Notes: generated by a model from the letters alone, not told the origin. 64,000 bases of DNA from Pseudoips prasinana (GCA_951640165.1 OX621257.1:5715201-5779200); one strand, 5' to 3'; counted from the stretch's first letter, positions 22,170 to 33,300 are shown. Made by a program: numbers and translations.

Positions 22170-22421
22170 TCTATACGTATAATAAAATTTTAGGAAAGTC
22201 AAAACAGTACATTGGATATTTTTTTAAAGGATACTTGGTGATCTACAATCGATATCGAAGCCAAAAATATAGGCTAAACTCGAAAGGACTGCTTGGATTT
22301 CCTTCAAATTAACATGAATATTACTAAGAGCTCGGGTCAACGTATAGGCTACATACCTACGGGGGAGGAGCTGTGATAATTTATAAAATTTAAGGCGGGT
22401 AAAACCGCGGGGCACAGCTTG
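22170..22421 (+). mobile_element. Non-autonomous Helitron, family H (internally deleted)
   Basis: It starts TCTATACGTATAATAAAATT. The TTTGTCTG run is missing, so the copy is about 60 bp shorter. It keeps GGCGGGTAAAACCGCGGGGC but ends CTTG rather than CTAG. Confidence 0.82.
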
Positions 22422-22686
22422 TTTGTAATAAAATCGAGTTGATAAGGCAAAACTGTAATGATCAGAGCTTACTTTACATTTTATTTCTGCGCGTGAAATT
22501 AGTTTCCGTAGAACGGAGAGCTGCCGTGTCTATTACCAGCATACTGGGTTCTCCAAAACAGCTTAAACTTTGAAAGCCTTTAACCCTGTTCGTACTATGA
22601 GCTCTTTTTTCTACATACATGAAAACATCTTCTTCACTTTTTTAAAACAGGTGTATGACATTTAGTAATTAATTAATTAATTATTG

Positions 22687-23005
22687 TCCTCTTAGCCATC
22701 TGCGCGGGACATATTATAGTGCACAAGTGTGTGCGCAAACACAGGAGCACTTTCTATTCCATCACTCTCATGATCCGATGGGACGCCTAGCGATACGACC
22801 GGAAAGAGGTCAGGTGCAGGACCGACGGCTTTACGTGCTCTCCGAGGCACGGGGTTGTAAAACCGCCAACTTCCAGTCTTCAGGCTGATACTGAGAAATT
22901 TCTTAATACGGAAATATCCCAAAAATCACATTTTACCCGACCTAGGATTTGAACCCAGGACCTCATTTTTTGCGGTTGAACACGACACCGCTAGACCAAC
23001 GATAA
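22687..23005 (-). repeat. tRNA-headed SINE, family A
   Basis: Plus-strand order: GGGACATATTATAGTGCACA, GGCTTTACGTGCTCTCCGAG, then the inverted tRNA-like head ending CGCTAGACCAACGA. The terminal GGCCGAAATTC block is missing at the left. Confidence 0.85.
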
Positions 23006-23334
23006 TACCTTCATATCAAATAGGCCTATCTATTGGACACCAAACTATTGACTAAACCGTGTTCCCATTTGGCAGGATCATCAGGAAAATCAAAGAGGCC
23101 GCACTTGAATGGAGCCAAGTGTCAAGTGTTAGAAGCAGGCGTGGCGCGGTGTCTATGAAGTGGACAGTGCTGTATTGTCAGTTTATCTACTACAACTAAG
23201 GTAGCGCCGCGCGCCGGGACTACGTGTATTCTACCAACTATGTACCCCGCGTGTCACTTAGCTATTTGTATATTCATTATGCAGTTTTTTTTTAATATGC
23301 AAGGTAAACGAGCAAGTGGGTCACCTGATGGTAT
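23006..23334. other. No recognised gene
   Basis: Mixed sequence with a GC-rich patch near 23195-23225; nothing identified. Confidence 0.35.
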
Positions 23335-23600
23335 AAATAATAATAATATCCTGGGACATTATTCAAACATGGTCATCTGATCCCAAACTAAGCAGAGCTC
23401 GTACTATGGAAACCAGATTACTGATATAATACATATTATACTACTTTTCTTATGTAAATACATACTTATATAGATAATTACACCCAGACTCAGGACAAAC
23501 AGACATGTTCATGCACACAAATATCGGTCCTAGGTGGGAATCGAACCCAAAACCTCCGGTATGAAAAGCAAGCATTAGCCGATCACGCCAACAGGCCCGT
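23335..23600 (-). repeat. tRNA-headed SINE, family B
   Basis: Complete copy from the AATAATAATATCCTGGGACA tail to the head GATCACGCCAACAGGCCCGT, with the B box inverted as GGGAATCGAACCC. Confidence 0.88.
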
Positions 23601-24075
23601 CAAATAAATGATAAATAGTTTTTTTATTTTCATTAACTCAACTTAACCCTTTAGGCATACCTAACATTGCCTGTGTTAGGAAGCCCCGCTCTTCCACATG
23701 CGAAAATGTATTACAGATTAAATAGTGTAAGTCTTAAATTAATAATAAAACAGAAAAATCAGATATAGTTAGACACAAAAATAAGAAGATGGGTAGAGTT
23801 TGGTATGTGATGACCGCCGCCCATGGACACTCGCAACATCAGAGGAGGCGCAAATGCGTCGCCGGCTTTTTAGAAATGAATAGGCTCGTTTCATAAGTAG
23901 GTTGCGGTCACTTAATTAGCAGGCATATTTTTGTATTTAACTGACAAAACAAAACGGAAACATACACTGGAGTAGTGGTTAGTGAACCTGGCTTCTATAA
24001 TTTCTTAATCATATTCATCAGTTACCTGGTTACTATAGTAGAATAGGATATAATTTATTTATAAGAATATGGTAC
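23601..24075. other. No recognised gene
   Basis: AT-rich sequence between the SINE and the hairpin; nothing identified. Confidence 0.4.
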
Positions 24076-24156
24076 AAGTTTGTTACATATAAGAATAGCA
24101 TTATGTAGAATATTTCATATATTCTACATGATACTATTCATTTATGTAACAAACTT
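24076..24156. repeat. 81-base near-perfect hairpin (possible small-RNA precursor or tiny fold-back element)
   Basis: Arms 24076-24113 and 24119-24156 are 38 bases each around a 5-base loop (TTCAT). The arms pair at 34 of 38 positions, and some of the rest could be G-U wobbles in RNA. The ends read AAGTTTGTTACATA and TATGTAACAAACTT. This size and pairing fit a microRNA-like stem, but a small inverted-repeat element is equally possible. No TA or other clear target duplication flanks it. Confidence 0.75.
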
Positions 24157-24795
24157 ACTGGCGTAAAATTTTCTTATCACTAATTACATGTTTATGTCCT
24201 CAAGATAATCTTTAACTGAATAATAACATTATTTTATTAACAACTCAAACGGTTTACGCTTAAATAAGAAGTCGGCAGTTTAAAGCAGTATGGCAGCCTA
24301 TTATATATGCAAATACAGTATAAATTATATCGAAATATATCACATTGTTTAGCCATAATTTGTACTGTATGTGTACGTTGTGTTGTCAATTAAATATTTG
24401 TAAAGTACCGCGCATCACATTTTAATAATGCGGGCGTTGTCTTTTAAAAAAATCAGACCAATATATTTTATAGGCGGCGGACTATCAAAGTTTTGACTTA
24501 CTATAATGTCGACAATCAATCATCTACGAACAACGCCCAACCCTTTATTGACATGTTTTAATTTTAATTTCATGACATATTGAGATCGATCTGTAAAGCA
24601 AAGAGTATTTTTTAATCGTAAAAATGATTTTATGGCTTATGAATAAATTCAACTAAGTTTAAAACGAGGTAGAGCAGCTTTCAATAGCTTTCTTTTACTG
24701 TATGAGAATCTCGACTCGAGAAATACTTGAATTTTACAGAATAAATGTAAGTAAAGAGTATTTCTTTAATTTTGTTAGCACCATAGGCAAGGCAT
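24157..24795. other. Unassigned AT-rich sequence
   Basis: A fragment near 24385-24440 (ATATTTGTAAAGTACCGCGC and AATGCGGGCG) matches the 3' body of SINE family D. Otherwise nothing was recognised. Confidence 0.45.
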
Positions 24796-25117
24796 AGATA
24801 TAGATATAATAAAATCGTAGGAAAGTCAAAACTGTACATTGAATATATTTTTTAAAGGATACTTGGAGCGTGATCCACAATCGAAATCGAAGCCAAAAAT
24901 ATAGTTTTTAGAATTTTTGTCTGTGTGTCTGTTTGTCTGTATGTATGTCCGGGCTAAACTCAAAAAATACTGCATTGATTTACTTCAAGTTTTGCATGAA
25001 TATTACTAAGAGGTCGGGTCAACATATAGGCTACATATTATTACGCTATCACTTACGGGGGAGGAGCTATGATAATTTATAAAAATTAACGCGGGTAAAA
25101 CCGCGGGGCACAGCTAG
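24796..25117 (+). mobile_element. Non-autonomous Helitron, family H
   Basis: The 5' end is slightly scrambled (ATAGATATAGATATAATAAA), then the family continues normally to CGCGGGTAAAACCGCG, GGCACAG and CTAG at 25114-25117. Confidence 0.86.
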
Positions 25118-25164
25118 TAGACAATAAAATAATGTGTCATGTCAAATACAATTTTACTTCCAGG

Positions 25165-25440
25165 AGAGTTTTGGCGCCAAAGCGAAAAATGACGCATCGG
25201 GGCTCTGTTCCATTTTCAAAAACTGGTATAAATTCGAATTTTTATGTGTACATAAATATGGTGGAATTTTAGACGTGACATCTTTGACAACGTACACAAG
25301 TGGAGAAAAGTGCGATATTGCCGTGATTTCCGATTTTAGCATTGAAACCAAAACTCCATAGAAGCCTCTAGTAAAGTCTCCACTGCTTCACTTGGGTAGG
25401 ACTATGACTTGTCTGTGCCGGACTTGACTGGACTTTCAGT
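25165..25440 (+). repeat. Dispersed repeat with GGCGCC end (copy 2)
   Basis: It begins TTTTGGCGCCAAAGCG and contains CATTTTCAAAAACTGGTAT, ACACAAGTGGAGAAAAGTGC and CTCCATAGAAGCCTCTAGTA. Related to 10505-10764 (inverted) and 46519-46710. The frames on both strands here are incidental. Confidence 0.72.
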
Positions 25441-25672
25441 AAATGATAAAAATCATTAAATATTTCAACTGAAGACGAGGCGGTGAAGCTAGGCGGTATA
25501 ATCTCTGATATTAGCCAGCCCAAAGACGCCAAAAAAAACTGTCAGCTGAAATACATATATTGTTAAAAAGGATAAGCATTTTGAATAATAAACGTTAAAA
25601 GTCGTTTCTTTATGAAAAAAGCAAGGCATGTTTTTTTTTATAAAGAAACCTATACATATAATAATAAAGTAA

Positions 25673-25979
25673 TCTATACATATAATAAAATCGTAGGAAA
25701 GTCAAAACTGTACATTAAATATTTTTTTTAAAGGATACTTGGGGTGTGATATACAATGGATATCGAAGCCAAAAATATAGTTTTTAGAATTTTTGTCTGT
25801 TTGTCTGTATGTATGTCCGGGCTAAACTCAAAAAGTACTGCATGGATTTACTTCAAATTTTGCATGAATATTAAGGCGGGTCAACAAATAGGCTACACAT
25901 TATCACGCTATCACCTAAGGGGGAGAAGCTGTGATAATTTATAAAATTTAGCGCGGGTAAAACCGCGGGGCACCGCTAG
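25673..25979 (+). mobile_element. Non-autonomous Helitron, family H
   Basis: TCTATACATATAATAAAATC start, CGCGGGTAAAACCGCG hairpin, CTAG end. A partial duplicate of the 5' start (CTATACATATAATAATAAAG) lies just upstream at about 25650, so two insertions or a slipped start occurred here. Confidence 0.87.
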
Positions 25980-26000
25980 TTGCCTATAAATAGAGACGAA

Positions 26001-26172
26001 TCACTCTAATATTATAAAGGCGAACGTTTGTGTGTGTGTATGTTTGTTAATTCTTCACGTCTAAACGGCTGGAGCGATTTTATTAAAATTTGGTATGGAG
26101 TTAGCTGACACCCTGGATTAACACATAGGCTATATAGAGTTTAACGTTGGTAAAACCGCGGGGCACAGCTAG
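26001..26172 (+). mobile_element. Short non-autonomous Helitron, family B
   Basis: TCACTCTAATATTATAAAGG start, then GGAGCGATTTTATTAAAATT and AACACATAGGCTATATAG. The hairpin is damaged (GTTGGTAAAACCGCG). It ends GGCACAGCTAG. Confidence 0.85.
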
Positions 26173-26527
26173 TATATCATATATACATTTTATATTTTTT
26201 CTAGTAATAGCATTATGTTGTTAATAGTGTAATCCTGTGTGTGACTAAGGTCGCCAGCTTACCAAAGAGGTGGAAGGGTGTAATAGATCGCGTGAGTGTG
26301 GTTAGATACCATCAGTTCGATCTCATGCATTTCCTGACTTCGTTTGATAAAGAGAAAATAAGCCGTAGAGCAGAGATTCAATTGATACCGGTACTAGAAC
26401 TACGAAAATAACTAAAATCTTTGAAAACTATGCTAATTATAATAAATAGGTTTAGGTGTAGCTTTAGTGTCTGGTGCCTGCGAGTTTTCAAGGATATGTT
26501 AATAATAAGGAACACGGAATCATATTG
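26173..26527. other. No recognised gene
   Basis: Unassigned sequence between Helitrons and the next dispersed repeat. Confidence 0.35.
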
Positions 26528-26825
26528 TTTTTTTTTCGGGTTCCGTTCCAAAGTGTAAAACGGGACCCTATTACTAAGACTTTGATGTCTGTCTGTCCGT
26601 CATTTCGTCTGTCACCAGGCTGTATCTCATGAACCGTGATAGTTAGACACTTGAAAATTTCACAGATGATGTATTTCTTTTGCCGCTATAACAACAAATA
26701 ACAAAATAAAATAAATATTTAAGGGAGCTCCCATACAACAAACGTGAATTTATTTGCTCGTTTTTATAGATAATGGTACGGAACCCTTCATGCAAGAGTC
26801 CGACTCGCACTTGACCGGTTTTTTT
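26528..26825. repeat. Dispersed repeat with GGTTCCGT and GTACGGAACCC blocks
   Basis: It runs from TTCGGGTTCCGTTCCAAAGT through TCTGTCTGTCCGTCATTTCG to GGTACGGAACCCTTCATGC and GTCCGACTCGCACTTGACCG. From memory it resembles a repeat common in insect genomes; only one copy is present here, so neither class nor orientation is proven. Confidence 0.5.
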
Positions 26826-27284
26826 AAATCAATATATGATCTATCTGAAATTGCCGTAGTACAATTTAGTAAAACTAAGAACTATGGTCTAAGTTGTCTC
26901 CATAAATGACTTCAAAGCAAGTAACTACGGTCTTAGTATTGTCAATAAATATGTTCAAAAGTAGAATATAAGGTCTTAGTATCACCCATAAATGAATTTA
27001 AACAACTATTAGAAGCCTTTCATAGCTACTAATTTATGAAAAATATGTTAAAAATCACTGTGCCAAGTTTGAAGAAGATCGGTTCAGCCGTTCAGAAGGA
27101 GTACCATCAAGAACGAACTACATGAGTCGGCTAAGAAAGAGCTTCGTTTACACTCAAAAATTTAATTAAATCAAGGATCAATCATTAATTAAAGGGTATG
27201 TTATTATAAAAAGCCAACGCAATATAACCTCACCGTTAAAATTATAGACTAAAAAATTGATGTAACTATAGAACAGCTACATAT
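26826..27284. other. Unassigned sequence
   Basis: It has imperfect local repeats of a TAAGAACTATGGTCTAAGTT-like segment (about 26870-26990). A short TTTGAAGAAGATCGGTTCAG motif near 27068 resembles the body of some Helitron families. No gene. Confidence 0.4.
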
Positions 27285-27762
27285 ATTTTAATAGTGAGTG
27301 TGTGAGTGTGTATGTTGGTTACTTCTTCACGCAAAAACTACCAGACGGATTTGGATGAAACTTTGTAGTAATATAGCTTATACATCCGAATAACACATCT
27401 ATACATATAATAAAATCGTAGGAAAGTCAAAACTGTACATTGAATATTTTTTTTAAAGGATACTTGGGGCGTGATCTGCAATCGATATCAAAGCCAAAAA
27501 TATAGTTTCTAGAATTTTTGTCTGTTTGTCTGTATGTATGTCCGGTCTAAACTCAAAAAGCACTGCATGGATTTACTCCAAATTTTGTATGAATATTACT
27601 AAGAGGTCGGGTCAACACGTAGGCCACATATTATCACGCTATCACTTACGGGGGAGGAGCTACGATAATTTATAAAATATAACGCGGGTAACACCGCGGG
27701 GCACAGCTAGTAGGCTATAATTTATAAAGTTTAACGCGGGTAAAACCGCGGGGCACAACTAG
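27285..27762 (+). mobile_element. Helitron interrupted by a second Helitron
   Basis: The outer copy reads GAGTGTGTATGTTGGTTACT, CAGACGGATTTGGATGAAAC and CCGAATAACACA. After the insert it resumes TAGGCTATAATTTATAAAG and finishes with CGCGGGTAAAACCGCG, GGCACAA and CTAG at 27759-27762. The undisturbed order AACACATAGGCTATA is visible at 26117, so the insertion point is the A/T of ACACA|TAGG. The outer 5' boundary is approximate. Confidence 0.8.
27398..27710 (+). mobile_element. Non-autonomous Helitron, family H, nested in another Helitron
   Basis: Complete copy: TCTATACATATAATAAAATC start, then the CGCGGGTAACACCGCG hairpin (one loop change) and the CTAG end at 27707-27710. Inserted between A and T of the outer Helitron. 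Confidence 0.88.
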
Positions 27763-28232
27763 TTATACATAATTAAAGGCAATCCCGAACAAACTAGCTC
27801 TGAGAAGGAAAAAAATCAATCTAAGTCAGTTAAGCCGTATGGAAGCTACGATACCAAAAAGAGATACACACGTTAACCCTCTGTTTGCGTCGTGGGTTAA
27901 GAAATAACCACAACGAATTGAAAACTTAAAGTAATAATACCACAATCGATCACACAAGGCCCCCTTGTGTACTGACTCCTCCCCAATGACCCTCGTTTAA
28001 AAACCATAGCCAAAGACTCCCCCTTAGTAAAAACTTGTTGCGGTTATAGGGAACTGTAGGGGAGAGTTGGATGCCATGTCTCTTTAATTTTAATCGCATT
28101 TGTTTGACCCTAGAGCTTGATGTACGCAAACGCAGCGTTTAAGATGGCTCACAATTCCACTGAAAATATAAATGTTTATACCGTTCCAAAATAGCCTAAA
28201 GTGGGAGGTTATTGCGACGAGTATGGCGATCA
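27763..28232. other. No recognised gene
   Basis: Unassigned sequence between two Helitron copies. Confidence 0.35.
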
Positions 28233-28375
28233 TCCTAATTATATTATAAATGCTAAAGTTTGTGAGTGTGAATGTATAGATAAAGATGTATGTTACTCTT
28301 ACACGTACAAACTACTGAACGGATTTTGATGAAACTTGTAGTAATATAGCTTATGTATCCGTGGGCCACAGCTAG
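28233..28375 (+). mobile_element. Short degenerate Helitron
   Basis: Start TCCTAATTATATTATAAATG, then GTTTGTGAGTGTGAATGTAT and AACGGATTTTGATGAAACTT, ending GGGCCACAGCTAG. The hairpin is lost. Confidence 0.72.
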
Positions 28376-28389
28376 TATTAAATATTGGT

Positions 28390-28625
28390 ATTGTGGCGAG
28401 CGGTGGGTCAGGGGATTGGAAAAGAAACTAGTGTTTGGCAGGCTATGACCGTCATACTGCGATCGACAACCTGTCTGTCAAGCGGATTATGACATATCCC
28501 TCCCAGTGTTGGACCCAACTCTATTGTGGAAATCTCATAGGGAAGCCTTTGTCCAGCAGTGGAAGTCTTTCGGCTTACATGATAATGATATATGACAAAA
28601 CAAACAATGGGAATAACATGTATGA
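28390..28625 (+). repeat. SINE-like repeat with RTE-type 3' end
   Basis: GTCATACTGCGATCGACAAC, ATGACATATCCCTCCCAG and CCTTTGTCCAGCAGTGGAAG end in a short ATGATA tail. Related copies are at 34260-34490 and 34662-34852. Sharing the RTE 3' end suggests mobilisation by an RTE LINE. Confidence 0.6.
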
Positions 28626-28763
28626 AATTAAGCAATAGGTCCCACCGAAAAGCTAACCACCTCAGCATTTTCTGACCTACGCCAACTGTAAACGTCAAGA
28701 AACGCCCGTAAACATACAAAAAAGAAATAGTTACTATCGAAGTTTGTAGCAAAATATAGACAC

Positions 28764-29708
28764 TCAAAGGCTCGGTTTTAGGTCCAATCTTCTTTATTTT
28801 GTTCCTGAATTACTTAACCAATTTTATAAAAAAACGTATAACAGATACTACACTTGTCATTTGCTTATTGCTGATGACACAAATGCGATAGTATCTGCAA
28901 ATACTGTTGAGGATTTAGAAGTAAAGATTAATACGGTTTTTAATGCTTTCGAAATTTGGTTCGGTTCAAACAATTTAAAACTTAATGTAAATAAAACAAA
29001 ATGTGTACTTTTCAGTCTACTGTTCGCAACAATACCAGGCTTCATGTAGTATCCTGCGGAGAAAAGGTTGATGTAGTAGAAAAAGTAAAATTTTTGGGTG
29101 TACACATTGATGCATATCTAAATTGGAAAGAGGAGGTTTTATATATTACTAAGACTGTTAGTTCTGCATGTTATGCTATTAGAAGTTTAAGAGAAGAGCT
29201 CACTCTGCCTCAACTTAAAATAATATATTTTTCTCTGGTTGAGTCAAAGCTGAGATACAGCATTAAATTATGGGGTAATAGCTATAATTACAATATCCAA
29301 TCAGTATTTGTTATCCAAAAAAGAGCTATAAGGACGATGCTTCGTATAAAACAGACTGAGTCATGCAGAGACCATTTTATTAAATTAGATATTTTGACGG
29401 CACCATGTCTATATATACTTGTATTATTGACTAGTTTTGTAAAAAAATTGCACAAATACGAGACTGATGAGGAACGACAGCTGAGAGAAAGTACTCGTAG
29501 GAAGGACTTACCCTCTACAATTCAACCTAAATTGAATGTAGTTCAGCATAGTGCCAGAGTACAATCTGTCATCTTATATAACAAGCTACCAATAGAATTT
29601 AAAATTATACGCAGAGTTAACCTATTTAAAAATACATTGAAGACATTTTTATTGAAGAAAGCGTATTATAGTATTAATGAGTTCATAAATGACAAACGAC
29701 AAATGTAA
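28764..29708 (+). pseudogene. 5'-truncated LINE reverse transcriptase (relative of the 36.6 kb LINE)
   Basis: Coding sequence starts abruptly at the GSVLGP block of the reverse transcriptase. A first frameshift precedes the IADDTNAI catalytic block (from 28861). A second, near 29001-29049, shifts into the long C-terminal frame 29001-29708. The C-terminal region carries VKFLGVHIDAYLNW, VIQKRAIRTM and YETDEERQLRESTRRKD; the last segment is identical in the ORF2 at 38232-40892. Dead copy: truncated and frameshifted. Confidence 0.88.
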
Positions 29709-29836
29709 CAACGTATTCTTGACCATTATGTATGATAGCTTTTGTTAGTTTTATTTTGTATTTTAGATTTTAGATATGTATTGTACGTTTCAACACAATG
29801 TAAATTGTTAAGAAATAAATGACTTATGACTTATGA
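29709..29836 (+). repeat. 3' untranslated region and ATGACTT-repeat tail of the truncated LINE
   Basis: ACACAATGTAAATTGTTAAG and AATAAATGACTTATGACTTA. The same layout (ACACAATGTAATTGTTC, AATAAATTGAATTGAA) ends the LINE at 41125, with a different short tandem tail. Confidence 0.7.
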
Positions 29837-29852
29837 CACAACAATTATTTTT

Positions 29853-30102
29853 ATTATCCAGGGACATTATTCAGATACGATGAACTGATCCCAAACTAAG
29901 CAGGGCTTGTGCTTTGGAAACCAGATAACTGATACACTATATATACTAGTTTACTTTCTTATAAATACATACTTATATAGATAATTACACCCAGACAAAC
30001 ATACATATTCATGCACCCAAATATATGTCATGGGTGGGAATCGAACCCACGAACTGCGGCGTGAAAGGCAAGTATCTGTGAACCACGCTAACCAGCCCGT
30101 AA
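29853..30102 (-). repeat. tRNA-headed SINE, family B
   Basis: From TTATTATCCAGGGACATTAT to CCACGCTAACCAGCCCGT, with CAAACTAAGCAGGGCTTGTG in the body and GGGTGGGAATCGAACCCACG in the head. Confidence 0.87.
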
Positions 30103-30340
30103 ATTCATTGCATTATTACTCACGACAATTATTGAAGTCGAACCCCGGCGACGCGTAGTCTAGCGCCTCATGAATGGCACACCATATGACAATGGTGGCG
30201 AGCGGTGGATTTATGGCACTTTTTGTTTTGCCTCAAGATTATGAGGTTTTGCCATAGTTGTGGACCACCGTGTAGCCAACACTGCGCTACAGGGTGTTTC
30301 ATATTGAAGTTATAACAACAAATAATAATATTGACTGTAT

Positions 30341-30492
30341 TCAGGCCGGTTGGCGTGGTTAATACAATGCCTTTGAAGCCGCAGGTCGTGGGTTCGATTA
30401 CCACCCAGGCCACATATTTTTGTCCATGAACATGTCTGTTTGTCCTGAGTCTGGGTGTAATTATCTAAATAAATGTGTATTTACGATTAATT
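30341..30492 (+). repeat. SINE family B, head and middle (3' part missing)
   Basis: GGCCGGTTGGCGTGGTTAAT, B box GTGGGTTCGATTACCACCCA, then TGTCCTGAGTCTGGGTGTAA, breaking off before the terminal body. Confidence 0.8.
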
Positions 30493-30625
30493 TGAAACAG
30501 TTAAAGTTCATATATGCAGAAAGTTATTTTTATATATTAGGCATTATAAGTAAATTATTTTAATAAAAAAACATTACACACACTACCATGACAAACTGAG
30601 TACAGATAAATATTGTCTTTCTTTG

Positions 30626-30888
30626 ACCATAATAATATCCTGGGACAATAATCACACACGGCCATCTGATCCTAAACTAAGCAGAGCTTGTACTATGGAA
30701 ACGATGAATGATATACTACATATACTACTTTTCTTTTGTAAATACATACCTATATAGATAATTACACCCAGACTCAGGACAAACAGACATGTTCATGCAC
30801 ACAAATATATGTTCTGGGTGGGAATCGAACCCACGACCTGCGGCGTGAAAGGCTTAGATGCTAGCCTTTCACGCCAACCGGCCCGTAA
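30626..30888 (-). repeat. tRNA-headed SINE, family B
   Basis: Complete inverted copy from ATAATATCCTGGGACAATAA to TTTCACGCCAACCGGCCCGT. Confidence 0.88.
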
Positions 30889-31001
30889 ATATTATAGAAT
30901 AGCCCGGAAAAGCTCGGAATAGAATATTAATGGTCGAATTTCGAACAAGTACGATCTTTAGTTATATGCTGTTACTTATAATACTGAATAATAAATAATA
31001 A

Positions 31002-31269
31002 TGTCCTCCGCGCGGGACATATTTATAGTGCATGCAACACAGGGGCACTTTCTATTCCATCACTCTCATGATCCGATGGGACGACTTTACGTGCTCTCCG
31101 AGGCACGGGGGTAATACCGCCAACTCTCAGGCTTCGGGCTGATGCTGAGAAATTTTCTTTTTACGGAAAAGTCTCAAAATGACTTTTGGCCCGACCCGGG
31201 ATTGAACCCCGGACCAAGCCGTAGATAATAAATCTGCGGCTGAACACGCTACCGCTAGACCAACGAGAC
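31002..31269 (-). repeat. tRNA-headed SINE, family A (internal deletions)
   Basis: GGGACATATTTATAGTGCAT, GACTTTACGTGCTCTCCGAG, and the inverted head ending CGCTAGACCAACGAGAC. Confidence 0.82.
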
Positions 31270-31293
31270 GTCTTTAGTTATAATTAGTTACTT

Positions 31294-31337
31294 ATAACAC
31301 AAAATAGTTACCTATTACAGTAACTATTTTCTGTTAT
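31294..31337. repeat. Short hairpin, 18-base arms
   Basis: ATAACACAAAATAGTTAC and GTAACTATTTTCTGTTAT with one mismatch around an 8-base loop. Could be a relic of an inverted-repeat element. Confidence 0.6.
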
Positions 31338-32174
31338 ATGAATGAAACTACAACCAAAAATGAAACACCCCATTTACACCTACGCGAGTAGCCTCTATCC
31401 ATCCATTCACCATACTTGCACCATTTTATGACACCCGTAGTAATTGACCACAAAGATACTACAAAAAATCGATATGAAGATGTCACGGTTCTCGAGAAAT
31501 TCTACTAAACCATACTAAGATGCGTGTATTATATGAAAGAATTGTAAGTGTTTATCAGTAAGGCATTCAAGGCAAGATTTATATGAATTTTATAAAGACA
31601 TTTTGGTTAACTTCAGAGTGAATTTAGTATTATGTTAAAGATTTATGAATCGATTACATATAGAGAATGAATGAATCTACGATCCGTTCATTCATGGTCT
31701 TGAATATGAATTGCATAAATAAAGTTCCAGTAAATCGTATTTGTTTCGCGTCATTATAGAAATAAGTCCTCCGCTGCGTGCGACGTTCTGTTTCTATATT
31801 TGCGCTAACTCTTAAAATAAAACATCGTATTTTGGGTATTTTAATACGCCTTATTTTTAACCTACTTCAAAAGGACCAACGAAGAAATTTCTCAACATAT
31901 ACAACCAATATTCATAGAAGAGATTTTTAATAATATTAGAGATTATTGTAGTATAATTAAATTTTGAGATTAGATTAACGCTTTGCATTACAAATAATGC
32001 TATTAAATTCAAATTTAATAATTTGGAAGCTATTATCAATATGATATGATCTTTCACATGCAACTGTGAACATATCAGTCGGCCATGTTTCTAGAAAACA
32101 AAGCCGATAGATAATACCTACATCCTCCGGAAGGGTGTTAGCAAGGGAATCCTAAATTTGATCTGCCAGCGTGT
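31338..32174. other. Unassigned AT-rich sequence
   Basis: An imperfect palindrome around TGAATGAATCTACGATCCGTTCATTCA lies at about 31670-31695. No gene, SINE head or Helitron end was recognised. Confidence 0.4.
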
Positions 32175-32248
32175 ATCGTTCGTAGCTTAACGCAGAGCGC
32201 CTACCCCGGAATGGTAGATGGTGCAGGTTCGAGACCCGCCGGTCGATT
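32175..32248 (+). repeat. tRNA-like segment (pol III boxes), not a clean tRNA gene
   Basis: TAGCTTAACGCAGAGCGC resembles an A box and CAGGTTCGAGACCCGCCGG a B box. The T stem has a mismatch and an acceptor stem could not be built, so a decayed SINE head is more likely than a functional tRNA. Confidence 0.4.
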
Positions 32249-32488
32249 AAATTTATGATTTCCCATTTTTGAGATTATTGTAGTATAATGATAATAGTTT
32301 CTTCCTGGACAAATTTCGGCCATGGCAATTCTCAATGGAGACTAACCACTCCTATCCCTATCAATGTGGCCGTGTGGTATCCGGCCTTAAAAGAATAACA
32401 GGGCCACTTCATACCATCCCGTGGGTGTTGAAAAGGCGACTAAGGGATACACCATGTAGTCGGGTAGTAGAGCCTCCAATGTACAGCT

Positions 32489-33300
32489 ACCACCTTTTTT
32501 TTGTTATGACAGTGCGAATGCCTACGCATACCACCCGCAAAAAGTGTCTACGGGTGGGTATGTCGGACTCGCACCGACTAAACCTAACCTGCCGTTGACT
32601 TCTCTTGGCACCTGATGGGGGGAGCCCCGGGAACGCGGGTATGCTGCTCCGTCACACCCCTTTTGAGCCATGTTCCAGATGGTCGAGACACGTACCATGA
32701 GGGCTCTGAGTTACCCTCCCCAGTTGCCGACTCCTGCCCGTCCGGCACAGCGATTGCGCCACAAACAGTTCGCTGTCTTCCTGGAGCTGCTTGCACGTGG
32801 CGGCAGTAGAGGACACTTCTCATACTGCCACCGCAGCCCCGAGGGGAGTTGGCCTTACGGCTACCGCCGCCGCCCCGACGCCTTCTCCGTCTGTGAGTGG
32901 GATCGGCTCGCTCCCGATCCCGCTCAGCGGCCTTCTTCTGGAGCATGACTGCCTCACAAAAAGACCACGGCGTCCCATGTGTTGGAGTCGCCTGCCGGTA
33001 TCGCATACACGACTGCTGGCAGCGAAAGGTCCCGTCCGATCTCAGCGACCAGGACTAGCCTCTCGGCCTCCCAGGCCGGGCACTCCTCTAACGTATGTTG
33101 GGCAGAGTCCAAGTCGCTCCCGCAATGGTGAAAATGTGTCGCAATCGTCGCTTCGCGGCCTATCCGGCTCAGATACTCAACGAAACACCCTTGTCCGGTA
33201 AGTATCTGAGTCAATCTGTAGGTGACATGACCGCCTTTCCTTCCCACCCAGGCCTCGAGGTGAGGCAGGATAGCACCCACGGCACGTTGGATATACTAGT
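32489..33300 (-). pseudogene. R1-clade LINE, C-terminal part and 3' untranslated region
   Basis: On the minus strand, 33280-32954 encodes the C-terminal domain of an R1-clade ORF2: RKGGHVTYRLTQILTGQGCF, then HHCGSDLDSAQHTLEECPAW (a Cys-His-Cys finger-like motif typical of the clade) and LVLVAEIGRDLSLPAVV. A frame change at about 32960-33000 moves to another frame with EAVMLQKKAAERDRERADP. The rest is GC-rich 3' untranslated sequence ending in a short T run (poly(A) on the minus strand) at 32489-32497. The reverse transcriptase domain itself is absent. GC content is far above the surroundings. Confidence 0.8.

Noticed and set aside
24076..24156. Confident microRNA gene call
   Set aside because: Only the fold is visible; without small-RNA data or conservation it is listed as a hairpin repeat.
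32175..32248. Possible functional tRNA gene
   Set aside because: A and B boxes are present but the T stem has a mismatch and no acceptor stem could be paired; a SINE head is more likely.
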